Below are positions 34,311 to 43,935 of a stretch of 64,000 nucleotides of DNA, piece by piece. The notes beneath the pieces were generated by a model. The model searched no databases, had not been told where the DNA came from, and saw only the letters and a list, made by a program, of their open reading frames with translations. The stretch spans positions 1-64,000 of the forward strand of contig NZ_QQBA01000012.1 of NCBI RefSeq assembly GCF_003350545.1, written 5' to 3'. The first letter of the stretch is position 1. Every line of letters starts with the position of its first letter. Source of the stretch: Flavobacterium glaciei (GTDB taxonomy: Bacteria; Bacteroidota; Bacteroidia; Flavobacteriales; Flavobacteriaceae). Position numbers and translations under genes: made by a program.

Positions 34311-35636
34311 TTATTTAATCATCTTTAATTTTCCAACAATATAATCTCCTATAGTTTTCCCATGAGCAATTCCGTTTACAATTGCTGCTCTGTAATGAAT
34401 TCCTCCATAAAGACGACTCATTGCAGCTTCTTTTGCAGCATCATTAAAGGATGTGTATTTTCTCGTTGGTAATCCAAACTGTAATTCTGTGTCATCTGCA
34501 TAGGAAAAATTTTCTCCAAAAACAGAAGTCAAAACTATTGCAGAGCAAGTTGAAACCACAGAATGTCCACTAGTATATTCAGGGAAAGGAGGCGTTTGCA
34601 ACAAAGGTTTCCAGTTTTCATCAATATTTTGATTGATTACCGTTTCCGGGCGCACAACATTGCTCTTAAATTTTTCATCCCAGCAACTGATAAAACCTTC
34701 AAAAATTCCGATGGAAGTTTTGGTATATGCAAAAACTGTTTTGGCAAAATCAGCATTCGATTTTTTAGAGGCAATCTTCACAATTCCTATCCAGTGTGCT
34801 CCTGGTGTAATTTTCTTTTTAGCAAACATCATATGACCCTGAGAAACTGAAACGTATGGATTACAATCCCAAAATTGAGCAATTTTAATTTCTTCAGAAT
34901 TATCACCTTTTCTCACCATTTCTTTGCTAATATCATACACTTCTTGTACTTCTTTAAAAAAAGCTGATTTTTTATCAACAGAAAACGGTAAAGCAGGTAT
35001 TGGCCTAAATTGAGAAGCAGAATCTAAAACTAGAGTTCTTATCTCCCCCCAATGTGGCTCCACAGCATCCATGTAAGCTGGCGGAGTAGGTTGCCATCTT
35101 CCGGGTTGATCAGCATAAACAGAAAATTTAGACATAGTTCTGGTTTCCTTATAATTATCTTTCCCCATCCATTTCTTAATGCGTTCTGCAACTTTCAATC
35201 CATATTGTTTTGACACTTCAAACTCTTCTTCATTTTCATCAGTCCATTTTTGATAAAGACTATCTCTAAACTTTTCCACAATTTCTTCTGAAAAAACCAA
35301 TTGCTTGCTTAATTCCATGTGTGCAATAAGAGCCGCTAAAGGTTGATTGACTCCGCTTTTAGAATCTAATTTTGGTATAGAATCTAATCCTTTCAATTGA
35401 TTTTGAAGACTATTATAAGTCTTACTGTTCTGAGCCATAATTTCGTATGCCGCAATATTTGGATATACAAAAATCCTGCTCGCAACTGGTGGAGAAAAAA
35501 TATCATGAATCATAATCTGTGTAACATTATCTATTGCTGCATGATATTCATCGGTCGTTACTACAATCGACTTATCCTTTTTACAAGAAATAAAAAGAAG
35601 ACAGATTACCACAATACTAAAAATTTTTGTTTTCAT
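34311..35636 (-). CDS. Vanadium-dependent haloperoxidase/PAP2-family lipoprotein
   Basis: A lipoprotein (LLFISC, Cys about 18) with a PAP2/vanadium-haloperoxidase domain. All three vanadate/phosphate-binding motifs are present: KFKSNVVRP (K322, R329), PEYTSGH (S356, H358) and SRLYGGIH (R408, H414). The N-terminal helical region DNVTQIMIHDIFSPPVASRIFVYPNIAAYE is typical of bacterial vanadium-dependent haloperoxidases, not of lipid phosphatases. At 441 residues the length fits. It lies 30 bases after the second VCBS gene and 2 before the GyrI-like gene. Whether it halogenates, or acts as a phosphatase on a sugar- or lipid-phosphate, cannot be told from sequence. Confidence 0.82.
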   Translation of the reverse strand: MKTKIFSIVVICLLFISCKKDKSIVVTTDEYHAAIDNVTQIMIHDIFSPPVASRIFVYPNIAAYEIMAQNSKTYNSLQNQLKGLDSIPKLDSKSGVNQPLAALIAHMELSKQLVFSEEIVEKFRDSLYQKWTDENEEEFEVSKQYGLKVAERIKKWMGKDNYKETRTMSKFSVYADQPGRWQPTPPAYMDAVEPHWGEIRTLVLDSASQFRPIPALPFSVDKKSAFFKEVQEVYDISKEMVRKGDNSEEIKIAQFWDCNPYVSVSQGHMMFAKKKITPGAHWIGIVKIASKKSNADFAKTVFAYTKTSIGIFEGFISCWDEKFKSNVVRPETVINQNIDENWKPLLQTPPFPEYTSGHSVVSTCSAIVLTSVFGENFSYADDTELQFGLPTRKYTSFNDAAKEAAMSRLYGGIHYRAAIVNGIAHGKTIGDYIVGKLKMIK

Positions 35637-35666
35637 TTTTTATTAATTTGTAGGTTGCTTTTTTTA

Positions 35667-38600
35667 CTATTTTTTTCTCGTGGGCATTTCATATACTTCA
35701 GCACTTTTATTATTAATCGTGATCAACATGTATTTTTTACCGTTGAAATTAATAATATCAAGATGTCTGACTGCTTTCCGAGTTAAATCAATTCCTATTT
35801 GATTCCCCAAGAATATGGTTTTTTCATTTTTGATTAAAGCCCCAGAAAATCCATCAAATCTACTGTGATACGGTGAAACTCCAAAGTAATTTCCTGCCGC
35901 AAAAACTTCCTCTTTTGCATCTGAATCAAAATTAGATTTCAGAAAACTGGTAATAGGTGCCACTTGCATTTTATTCGAAAAAGGAACAAAAGTAAATTTC
36001 CCCTTATCATTTCGTAAATAACCCGATTTCAAATTATGTACTTCGAACAATTTTCCTTTCTCTAACATTTTTAAATCAAAGACTTCTTCAATTGTTTTTC
36101 CTGCAAAGGATTTATAACTATTAAATTTCTTTTTTAGCATTCCGCTGAATTGTTCTGCAAGTTCATCGAGACCTAATGTGGTATAATATTGTCCTTTCTT
36201 TTCAATTGCCACTATGGTTTCAAAAGAGCCATTCGCATCAAAATCATCATAATACATTTTCATTGGAAAATCCTGTGAAGCTTTAAATTTAGAATTCATC
36301 CCCCAGTTTCCTACCAAATAATCCTCGTCACCATCCTGATCTATATCAAACGAAATTACTGATTGCCACAATCCATTGCTTTTTTCCGGAAAAACTGTTG
36401 CTGTTACATCTGTGAATTTCCCATTTTTATTTTCAAAAAATGTAGGTTTCATCCATTCACCCACTACAATTAAATCTGTTTTTCCGTCTTTATTAAAATC
36501 AGTAAAAACAGCATCCGTAACCATCCCTATTTTTTCAAAAATCTTATTTTGAACAATCGTAAACACACCTTTGTTATTGTTTAGCAAATAACAATCTGGC
36601 ATACTACCAAATCTATTATTGATTGAATTATTGCCCACAAAAATATCTAAATCTCCGTCGTTATCATAATCAAAAGTCTTTACTACCGATGCATTTTGAG
36701 ACAGCTTAGGCAAAACTTTATTTAGAAACTGATTGGCTTTATTTAAATACAAACGGTCTTGCAAATTAGATGCATTTTCACCTCCACCGGAAGCAACATA
36801 TAAATCATTAATTTTATCATTATTAAAATCGCCTAATGCAACGGAAGCATCTTCAAAAATAGAGTCTTTTTCGATTGCAGAAAATCCTTTTTTAGAAAAC
36901 CCCGTGGCATTTTGAAAATAAATCGCAGCTTTTTTACCTTTAGAACCACCAAAGAAAATATCATCCATTCCATCGCCATTCAAATCCCCAACTGCAGTTG
37001 CTGCACCACGATCAGTACGCTGGTATGGGATCAATTTTTGAGATAAAATATCAATAAAATCATTTTCCTGATGCATAAAGTCAATTCCCAATCCAGTTTC
37101 AACCTTTTTGAAAATTGGCAAAACTGCCGGATGTAATTTTTTATAATCAAAAGCTTTTCTACTCGGATTAGCTTTTATGGTAAGAGTTTGACTTGTTTTA
37201 ACATTCTTTATTGTTTGGTATGTTTTATCAGGCCAAATCACCACTAACGAATCTATCTTAGTTGTTTTCCCATACCCAAAATGAATCATAGGCTCTGATG
37301 AAGACTGAAATCCTCTAGTAGTTTGTAGTTCCTTAAATTGCTTGTTCCCTTTAGAATAAGAAATTACTTTGGCTCCAACCCCAAAAGTATTTTTGCCTGT
37401 AAAACGCAGTTTTAATTTTAAATAGTTTGACTTGGTATCCGTTTTATTGATATAAACTGAAGCAATAGCGTTGGTATTATTAGTAATTATATCTAAATCT
37501 CCATCGTTATCAATATCAGCATATCCACTACCATTTGAAATTATAGAATCATTTTCTATCCAATCGCTTGAACGGTTTTTAAATTGCAAATCAGCTCCAC
37601 CTTGAAAAACATAATTCGTCACATTTCCCTTTGGCATACGTTTCAAAGCTTCTTTATCCAATAACTTAGTTGTACTTATTTTGCTTTTTATTTGATCATT
37701 TGAATAATATTTCACATAATCTAAATCATTAGGACGCTTTGGGATTCCGTTAGCAACAAAAATATCTTGTTCACCATCTTGATCATAATCCCCAAACAAA
37801 GTACTCCAACTCCAATCAGTTGCCGCTACTCCACTCAACAAAGCCGTTTCGGTGAAGCCGCCTCCTGCCTGATTTAATTGCAACATATTTCTGGTGTATT
37901 GATAATGATACCCTAGTTTTTCGGTTCTCATTTTTAACATTTGCACATTATCATCGCCTAAGGAAGATTTTAAAACTTTCTCGTCTTCTGGAAGCATATC
38001 TAAGCTTAAAATATCCGGAAAACCATCATGATTTACATCTGCTACATCAACTCCCATTGAAAAACGACTGGTGTGACCAAAATACTGTTTCAAACTTTCC
38101 GTAAAAGTTCCATCTCCATTATTTAAATAGTAATAATCATCTTCGTGAAAATCATTGCCCACATAAATATCTGGATACCCATCTAAATTAAAATCAGAAA
38201 CGGCTAATCCCAAACCATATCCATTCGCACCACCAAAAATACCGGCCTGCTCACTTACGTCTACAAATTTTCCGTTATCATTACGAAATAACTTATCTCC
38301 GCATTCGTAGCTTCTTTTATTTCTAATGTCCGCATTTCCAAAAGATGATTCAGAATGTACGGCGTGATTCAACAAATACATATCTAAATCTCCGTCTAAA
38401 TCATAATCAAAAAATGCTGCTGAAGAACTATAATTATCTAAATCTAATCCGTACTCGGCTGCACTTTCGGTAAATGTATTGTCTCTATTATTGATAAATA
38501 ATTCATTCTGACCTTCAAAACCATTAATCCCAACTACCGCACAAACATAAATATCTAGATATCCATCTCCATTTACGTCAGCCATAACAGTACCAGCGTT

Positions 38601-38927
38601 CCAATCACTTTGACCTTCAACGCCTGCTTTTGCTGAAATATCTTCAAATTTATTGTTGCCTTTATTTAAATACAGTTTATTTTTTCCTTGATTGGACGTA
38701 AAATAAACATCTACCAAACCATCATTATTAATATCGCCTAGTGCAACACCCCCACCGTTGTAATAGTAGAGATAATCTAAAATAGAAATGTTTTTGGACT
38801 CTAATAATTGGTTATTGAATGTAATATTGCTTTCCTCAGAAGACAATTTTTCAAACAGTTGTCCTTCTTTTTTGGAACAACCCATAAAAAGCAATGAAGC
38901 CAGTCCTATTCTGAAAAAATTATTCAT
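35667..38927 (-). CDS. VCBS/FG-GAP repeat lipoprotein with ASPIC/UnbV domain (second paralogue)
   Basis: A surface or periplasmic beta-propeller protein of 1086 residues. A lipoprotein signal (ASLLFMGC) is followed by many calcium-loop repeats of the form DxNxDGxxD (DINNDGLVDVYF, DYDLDGDLDMYLL, DYDQDGEQDIFVA, DFNKDGKTDLIVV and more). In the middle is an ASPIC/UnbV module (VGAKV, TTRGFQSSSEP, IHFGYG, DSLVVIWPD) and then a second propeller. I start at ATG 38927, which gives the lipoprotein signal; it overlaps the upstream paralogue by 8 bases. Such proteins bind calcium and probably glycans or partner proteins; catalytic activity is not evident. Confidence 0.88.
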   Translation of the reverse strand: MNNFFRIGLASLLFMGCSKKEGQLFEKLSSEESNITFNNQLLESKNISILDYLYYYNGGGVALGDINNDGLVDVYFTSNQGKNKLYLNKGNNKFEDISAKAGVEGQSDWNAGTVMADVNGDGYLDIYVCAVVGINGFEGQNELFINNRDNTFTESAAEYGLDLDNYSSSAAFFDYDLDGDLDMYLLNHAVHSESSFGNADIRNKRSYECGDKLFRNDNGKFVDVSEQAGIFGGANGYGLGLAVSDFNLDGYPDIYVGNDFHEDDYYYLNNGDGTFTESLKQYFGHTSRFSMGVDVADVNHDGFPDILSLDMLPEDEKVLKSSLGDDNVQMLKMRTEKLGYHYQYTRNMLQLNQAGGGFTETALLSGVAATDWSWSTLFGDYDQDGEQDIFVANGIPKRPNDLDYVKYYSNDQIKSKISTTKLLDKEALKRMPKGNVTNYVFQGGADLQFKNRSSDWIENDSIISNGSGYADIDNDGDLDIITNNTNAIASVYINKTDTKSNYLKLKLRFTGKNTFGVGAKVISYSKGNKQFKELQTTRGFQSSSEPMIHFGYGKTTKIDSLVVIWPDKTYQTIKNVKTSQTLTIKANPSRKAFDYKKLHPAVLPIFKKVETGLGIDFMHQENDFIDILSQKLIPYQRTDRGAATAVGDLNGDGMDDIFFGGSKGKKAAIYFQNATGFSKKGFSAIEKDSIFEDASVALGDFNNDKINDLYVASGGGENASNLQDRLYLNKANQFLNKVLPKLSQNASVVKTFDYDNDGDLDIFVGNNSINNRFGSMPDCYLLNNNKGVFTIVQNKIFEKIGMVTDAVFTDFNKDGKTDLIVVGEWMKPTFFENKNGKFTDVTATVFPEKSNGLWQSVISFDIDQDGDEDYLVGNWGMNSKFKASQDFPMKMYYDDFDANGSFETIVAIEKKGQYYTTLGLDELAEQFSGMLKKKFNSYKSFAGKTIEEVFDLKMLEKGKLFEVHNLKSGYLRNDKGKFTFVPFSNKMQVAPITSFLKSNFDSDAKEEVFAAGNYFGVSPYHSRFDGFSGALIKNEKTIFLGNQIGIDLTRKAVRHLDIINFNGKKYMLITINNKSAEVYEMPTRKK

Positions 38928-41900
38928 TACGTCTAAATATTTTTGGAGTATTATCATTTACAACAGCTATAATGGAAACCGTTTTATTCTTATCTTTTAT
39001 TATTTTTAGCTGTTTCACTTCGCCCTTTATAAAGAAACCGGATTGTTTGTATGGCATCCATGAGAAAATTCCTTTCTTATTTCCTAAAAGCACACTTCCA
39101 TAATTAGCATCCAATCTGGAGAATTGTGGTTTGAATTCGTATTGATTACCGCCCAAGATTAAGTCCATGATTCCATCATTGTTTACATCCATTGTAGTAA
39201 TAGTGTTCACGCTAGAAAACTGAACTTCTTTTGGAAGTGCTTTTATCTCAAATTTACCATTTCCTTTATTGATTGCAATCACACTTTCTTGAATATTGAC
39301 AGTCTTTTGAATTGAATTATCGACTACTTCTTTAGCAAATAATTCCTGGAATGTTTTTTTAGAATAATCCCCATAGCTTAAATTTTTCTTCTTAATGGAA
39401 GGAATTTGTTTGGCTAATTCCTGCTTTAAGTTTATTGGTAAATCTTTGCCGCCAATAGAGCGAGATGCTATTTGTTCGATAGTTCCGTTATTATCAAAAT
39501 CATTGATAAACAATTTCATCGGATTTGCACTGGTCGCTTTGTAGTTTGTATTTGTTCCTTTATTTCCCAGAATCAAATCTTTTTTACCGTCATTATTCAA
39601 ATCAACACAGCTAACTGCGTTCCAAAAACCTTGATAACCCGAAAGATTTGATTTAAATTCGACTAATCTGCGTCCATTATTTTTGAAAATCATAGGTGCC
39701 GTCCAATCTCCCACTAATATCAAATCTTTTTTGGAATCGTTATCAATATCTTCCCATATTGCATCGGTTATCATTCCAAACGAGTTTATTTTGAATGCTT
39801 TTTTATCCGTTACATTAGTAAAGTTTCCTTTGCCGTCATTTTCCAATAACAAATGTTTAGGATCAATTCCATAAACGCCCGGAACGCTTCGACTACCTAT
39901 AAAAACATCAATATCACCATCATTATCGAAATCGTATGGCGCAATCACCGATACGTTGTTATTAGTTGTTGGAAAGTTGGTTTTACTTTTTACAAAAACC
40001 CCTTTTCCGTTATTCAAATACAGTCGGTTCTTATAATTAGCCTGATCTGATTTTTCATTACCACCAGAACCTACCAATAAATCAATATCACCATCATTAT
40101 CAGCATCAAAAAAACTGGCTGCAGTATCCTCAAAATTAGCATCTGCTTCAATGTCTTTTTGATTTGAAACTAAAAAATTACCATTCCCTTTATTTAAATA
40201 CACTTTACCGGCTTGCCCTTTGGCACCGCCAATAAAAACATCCTCATTTCCATCTCCATCTAAATCAGCAACTGCCAGTGAAGGCCCTTCTTGAGAAAGC
40301 ATTTTAGAGATTAAACCTTCATGGTCAAAATCAACATAATTATTTTCTTTGTGTGCTAAAAAAGTTGCTTTCTTTTCAGCAAACAATGGTTTTGATTTGA
40401 CATTTTTTTGAACGTAATCTATTTTAGCATTAGCAATATCTAAATTTAAAGTGCTATTATTGGCTATTTTTTTAATCGTTTGAGATTTCCCGTTTGGCCA
40501 AATTACTTGTAATGAGTCAATTTTTTTAGTTCCAATTCCAAAAGTCATTACATAATCAATAGACGATTGAAAACCTCTGGAAGGAATTAATTCTTGTCTT
40601 AGAATCTCGTTTCCGGAGAATAACTCAACAATACTTCCAACAGCAAATTTGTTTTGACCTTCACCTTTCAACTTTACTTTAACATAATGATTGCTCTTGT
40701 TTTTTTGAGAGTTATTGCGATAGATAAACGATTCCATGTTGACATTATTGACAACCAAATCTAGATCTCCATCATTATCTAAATCTCCATATGCTGCACC
40801 ATTAGAAAAACTTGGGGTGTCTAATCCCCACTTCATAGCCTCATTGCTAAAGGTTAGGTTTTTGTTATTTTTATATGCATAATTAGGTATTGGAGTACTT
40901 GGCATTTTACTGATAATAGTTTGAATTTCTTCTTTTTTACCAGTGACAACCATTTTTTGCATGAACTCATTGGCAAAAAAATCAACAAAATCTTGATTAG
41001 TTAAATCGTTATAAATTCCGTTACAAACGTAGATATCTTTGTAACCATCATTATCCATATCAAATAGTAAAGCGCCCCAACTCCAGTCGGTTTTAGCAAC
41101 GCCAGCATGATTTGCTATTTCAAGAAATTGATTGTCGCCGTTATTAATTTGCAGGGTGTTCTGCATATATTGATTGTAGAAATCAAGATTTACTTTTCTG
41201 GTAAATAAATCATAGTTTTCAAAATTTGTAGTCGTTTTTAAGCGTTCGTCCGGTTCCGGTAACATATCAGTTACAAAAATATCGGCTTTCCCGTCATTGT
41301 TTACATCGGCCATGTCAGCTCCCATAGAAGATTGGCTGATATGTGATGTCCATCCCTGAATTTGTTCGGTAAAGGTTCCGTTTTTATTATTTATGTATAA
41401 ATAGTCTCTTTCATAAAAATCATTCGAAATATAAATATCCGGATACAAATCTCCGTTTACATCTCCTACAGTAACTCCTAAACCAAAGCCTATAAGACTA
41501 CCATAAATTCCTGATTTCTCACTTACATCGACAAATTTTCCGTTATCATTGCGCAAAAGTTTATCACCTCCTCCTTTCAAAATTTCGGCTACATCCCAAT
41601 CTTTATCTCTTAAATCTCTTTTGTTTGAATAATTAAGACTACTCACTGGAATAAAACTGTTGTTCAGAATATAAACATCTAAGTCTCCATCTTTATCATA
41701 ATCAAAGAAAGCTGCGTGAGTTGTAATTCCTGTATCAGCCAGATTGTATTCAGCTGCCTTTTCAGTAAAAGTATTATTACCATTATTGATGAAAAGCTCA
41801 TTTTTTTGCTGGTCGCCCAAACTATTTCCTGCATTACACACATAAATATCGAGTAAACCATCCGCATTTAAATCAACCATTACAACACCTGTTGACCATG

Positions 41901-42237
41901 TTTTGGTTCCTTCAACACCTGCTTTTTTAGAAATATCCTCGAATTTAAAATCCCCTTTATTTAAGTAAAGTTTGTTTGCTCCCAGATTGGAAGTAAAATA
42001 GACATCCGCAAGACCATCATTGTTAATATCTCCAATCGCCACACCGCCACCATTGTAAAAATTTCGGTATTTGAATATATTCATATCCGCACCATTTTTA
42101 ACTTCATTTAGGAAATTAATTCCGGTTTGTGAAGCATCTAGTTTGGAGAATAAAACGTCTTTGTTTTCTGAATTTTCTTTAGAACAATTGGAAAAAAACA
42201 GAAGAATTAAGGGTAATAAGACAAAACGATTTGACAT
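38920..42237 (-). CDS. VCBS/FG-GAP repeat lipoprotein with ASPIC/UnbV domain (first paralogue)
   Basis: A 1105-residue lipoprotein (LILLFFSNC) built like its downstream neighbour. An N-terminal propeller of DxNxDG calcium loops (DINNDGLADVYF, DLNADGLLDIYVC, DVNGDLYPDIYIS, DMDNDGYKDIYVC) leads to an ASPIC/UnbV module (VGSIVELF, PSRGFQSSIDY, TFGIGTKKIDSLQVIWPNG). A second propeller follows (DLDGDGNEDVFIG, DFDNDGDIDVFIG, DVNNDGIMDLILG). I use ATG 42237, as it begins the signal peptide; ATG 42252 is 15 bases upstream. It follows susD after a hairpin and probably depends on read-through from the susC promoter. The two tandem genes look like an old duplication. Confidence 0.88.
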   Translation of the reverse strand: MSNRFVLLPLILLFFSNCSKENSENKDVLFSKLDASQTGINFLNEVKNGADMNIFKYRNFYNGGGVAIGDINNDGLADVYFTSNLGANKLYLNKGDFKFEDISKKAGVEGTKTWSTGVVMVDLNADGLLDIYVCNAGNSLGDQQKNELFINNGNNTFTEKAAEYNLADTGITTHAAFFDYDKDGDLDVYILNNSFIPVSSLNYSNKRDLRDKDWDVAEILKGGGDKLLRNDNGKFVDVSEKSGIYGSLIGFGLGVTVGDVNGDLYPDIYISNDFYERDYLYINNKNGTFTEQIQGWTSHISQSSMGADMADVNNDGKADIFVTDMLPEPDERLKTTTNFENYDLFTRKVNLDFYNQYMQNTLQINNGDNQFLEIANHAGVAKTDWSWGALLFDMDNDGYKDIYVCNGIYNDLTNQDFVDFFANEFMQKMVVTGKKEEIQTIISKMPSTPIPNYAYKNNKNLTFSNEAMKWGLDTPSFSNGAAYGDLDNDGDLDLVVNNVNMESFIYRNNSQKNKSNHYVKVKLKGEGQNKFAVGSIVELFSGNEILRQELIPSRGFQSSIDYVMTFGIGTKKIDSLQVIWPNGKSQTIKKIANNSTLNLDIANAKIDYVQKNVKSKPLFAEKKATFLAHKENNYVDFDHEGLISKMLSQEGPSLAVADLDGDGNEDVFIGGAKGQAGKVYLNKGNGNFLVSNQKDIEADANFEDTAASFFDADNDGDIDLLVGSGGNEKSDQANYKNRLYLNNGKGVFVKSKTNFPTTNNNVSVIAPYDFDNDGDIDVFIGSRSVPGVYGIDPKHLLLENDGKGNFTNVTDKKAFKINSFGMITDAIWEDIDNDSKKDLILVGDWTAPMIFKNNGRRLVEFKSNLSGYQGFWNAVSCVDLNNDGKKDLILGNKGTNTNYKATSANPMKLFINDFDNNGTIEQIASRSIGGKDLPINLKQELAKQIPSIKKKNLSYGDYSKKTFQELFAKEVVDNSIQKTVNIQESVIAINKGNGKFEIKALPKEVQFSSVNTITTMDVNNDGIMDLILGGNQYEFKPQFSRLDANYGSVLLGNKKGIFSWMPYKQSGFFIKGEVKQLKIIKDKNKTVSIIAVVNDNTPKIFRRNE

Positions 42238-42257
42238 ATTATATTGTAGCATTTTAG

Positions 42258-42287
42258 TTAGGTAATTGCTTGATTAGAATTGCCTAA
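42258..42287. repeat. Inverted repeat in the leader of the first VCBS gene
   Basis: TTAGGTAATT (42258-42267) and AATTGCCTAA (42278-42287) form a 10-bp stem with a 10-base loop; nine pairs are Watson-Crick and one is a potential G-U in RNA. It lies 20 bases before the ATG at 42237. It could be an operator or an RNA element; there is no T-run suited to termination. Confidence 0.4.
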
Positions 42288-42333
42288 TTTATATAATATT
42301 GATATAAAAAAAGAATAAAATAGATAAAAAATA

Positions 42334-42356
42334 AAGAGGGTAATAAATACCCTCTT
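42334..42356 (-). terminator. Terminator after susD
   Basis: A 9-bp stem AAGAGGGTA/TACCCTCTT with a 5-base loop, followed on the minus strand by a T-rich tract. It lies 41 bases after the susD stop and before the VCBS genes. It probably attenuates rather than blocks, since no strong promoter is seen for the VCBS operon. Confidence 0.75.
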
Positions 42357-42397
42357 CATAACTAACTCAAAAAAAACAATTAATAGTAAACAAATTT

Positions 42398-43915
42398 TTA
42401 ATAACCTGGATTTTGTTTCAAGTTTGAATTAAATAATGCTTCCGCAGGAATTGGATACAACACATATTTCACATCTGAAGTATATGGTTTTAAGTCTCTA
42501 GCTCCTAAGAATTTTCCAAAACGAATAGCATCGTTTCTTCTCCAACCTTCCCACCATAATTCTCTACCTCTTTCAGTATAAATACCGTCTAAAGTTGATG
42601 GTGCTGGTGTAACACCTGCTCTTAATGCCAATCTAATCATTATGTCTCCAACAGAACCTGAACCTCCTCTTGCGATAGCTTCAGCTTTCATTAATAGAGC
42701 ATCTGCATAACGCATTAAGACTAAATCATTATCTGGTTGTCCAAGGTTATCTGCATCTGGAACATATTTAAATGCACGAACACCAGCTGTTTCTAAAGAA
42801 GCTCCCGAAGTAATTAGAGTAAGTGATTTTGTGTAAATCAAAGGATTGTTGTTTCTGTCTTTCAAAGCCTCTGTTCCACCTGGCTTAAACATTTGTCCTT
42901 CAAGGAAACCTGCAGGATTACCAAAATTTTGAATAATACTTGGCGTTGAATATGTTCTACGACCATCAGCACTTGTAAAATTATTGTAATAATCTGCTAC
43001 AGTTGCAAATCCATTCCACCCGTCAGGAGTCTGATTATAGTGGTTAGACATTCTCCATTTAGACTGCATATTTCCACCATCTCCACCTTTGTTATTTTTA
43101 GAAGAGAAAATAATTTCAGAAGATGTATTGTTATTAGGAGAGAAATTCAACCAATAACTACTTGCTAAAGTATTTGATATTGCATCAACGTTTTGAATTA
43201 CTTTGTTCATATCAGCAGCAGCAAAAGTGTAAGGTCCAGCTGGACTAGTCGCAGTAAAAACTCCTTTGTTCAAATATGCTTTAGCCAATAAAAAATGAGC
43301 TGCATCTTTGTTAGCAATACTCGCATCATTAGCAACTCTTGCTGGTAAAGTATTTAAGACTGCTTCTAATTCAGAAATAACAAAATCAATAGCCTCACCA
43401 CGTTGCCAAACTAATGGATCGTCAGTTAATGGTGAACCAGCTGGTCTGTAAGGTACTTGACCAAATAAGTCTACTACATTATAATAGTACCATGCACGTA
43501 AAAAACGAGCTTGTATTACTTCAGCTGCTGTTCCTCCATTTTCTATTACCAAGTTACATTTGTAAGCATTAGATAGTAAAGAATTCCAAGCGTTACGTAC
43601 TTCCGGATGATCAGGAGCCCATGTATGGGTATGGATCTGTCTCCATGCTCCATTATCATCCCAGTCACCACCACGCGTAGGACCTACCATCGCGTCTGTT
43701 GACATTTCATCCATTGCATAAACTCCACCTTGTCCGTTGAAATCTCTCAACCCCTCATAAGCAGATACTAGAGTCGCACTAGTATTTACTGTACCTCCTG
43801 CGTTAGTTGTAATTGCAACACCATCTAAGATTTCTTCGTCTAAGTTAGTACAACTAACACCTAGGGACACTATACTTAAGTATACGAAACCTTTTATTAT
43901 GTTATTTGTTTTCAT
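42398..43915 (-). CDS. susD: RagB/SusD family nutrient-uptake lipoprotein
   Basis: A surface lipoprotein that caps the SusC channel and binds oligosaccharide. The 505 residues have a lipoprotein signal (SIVSLGVSC, Cys about 22). The SusD helical core follows (FLRAWYYYNVVDLFGQVPYR, about 145-164; tetratricopeptide-like helices) and the C-terminal block DNDLVLMRYADALLMKAEAI and LYPIPAEALFNSNLKQNPGY, all hallmarks of the family. It lies 20 bases after susC. The sugar is inferred as a fructan or sucrose-like glycan from the GH32, kinase and operator context. Confidence 0.95.
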   Translation of the reverse strand: MKTNNIIKGFVYLSIVSLGVSCTNLDEEILDGVAITTNAGGTVNTSATLVSAYEGLRDFNGQGGVYAMDEMSTDAMVGPTRGGDWDDNGAWRQIHTHTWAPDHPEVRNAWNSLLSNAYKCNLVIENGGTAAEVIQARFLRAWYYYNVVDLFGQVPYRPAGSPLTDDPLVWQRGEAIDFVISELEAVLNTLPARVANDASIANKDAAHFLLAKAYLNKGVFTATSPAGPYTFAAADMNKVIQNVDAISNTLASSYWLNFSPNNNTSSEIIFSSKNNKGGDGGNMQSKWRMSNHYNQTPDGWNGFATVADYYNNFTSADGRRTYSTPSIIQNFGNPAGFLEGQMFKPGGTEALKDRNNNPLIYTKSLTLITSGASLETAGVRAFKYVPDADNLGQPDNDLVLMRYADALLMKAEAIARGGSGSVGDIMIRLALRAGVTPAPSTLDGIYTERGRELWWEGWRRNDAIRFGKFLGARDLKPYTSDVKYVLYPIPAEALFNSNLKQNPGY

Positions 43916-43935
43916 TATTTAATTAGTTTAAATTA

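Noticed and set aside
34311..35636. Calling the PAP2 lipoprotein a plain acid phosphatase
   Set aside because: The N-terminal helical region and overall length fit bacterial vanadium-haloperoxidases better; phosphatase activity is kept as an alternative.
35667..42237. CRISPR-like or tandem DNA repeats in the VCBS genes
   Set aside because: The periodic signal comes from protein calcium-loop repeats (DxNxDG) with divergent codons, not from DNA repeats with spacers.
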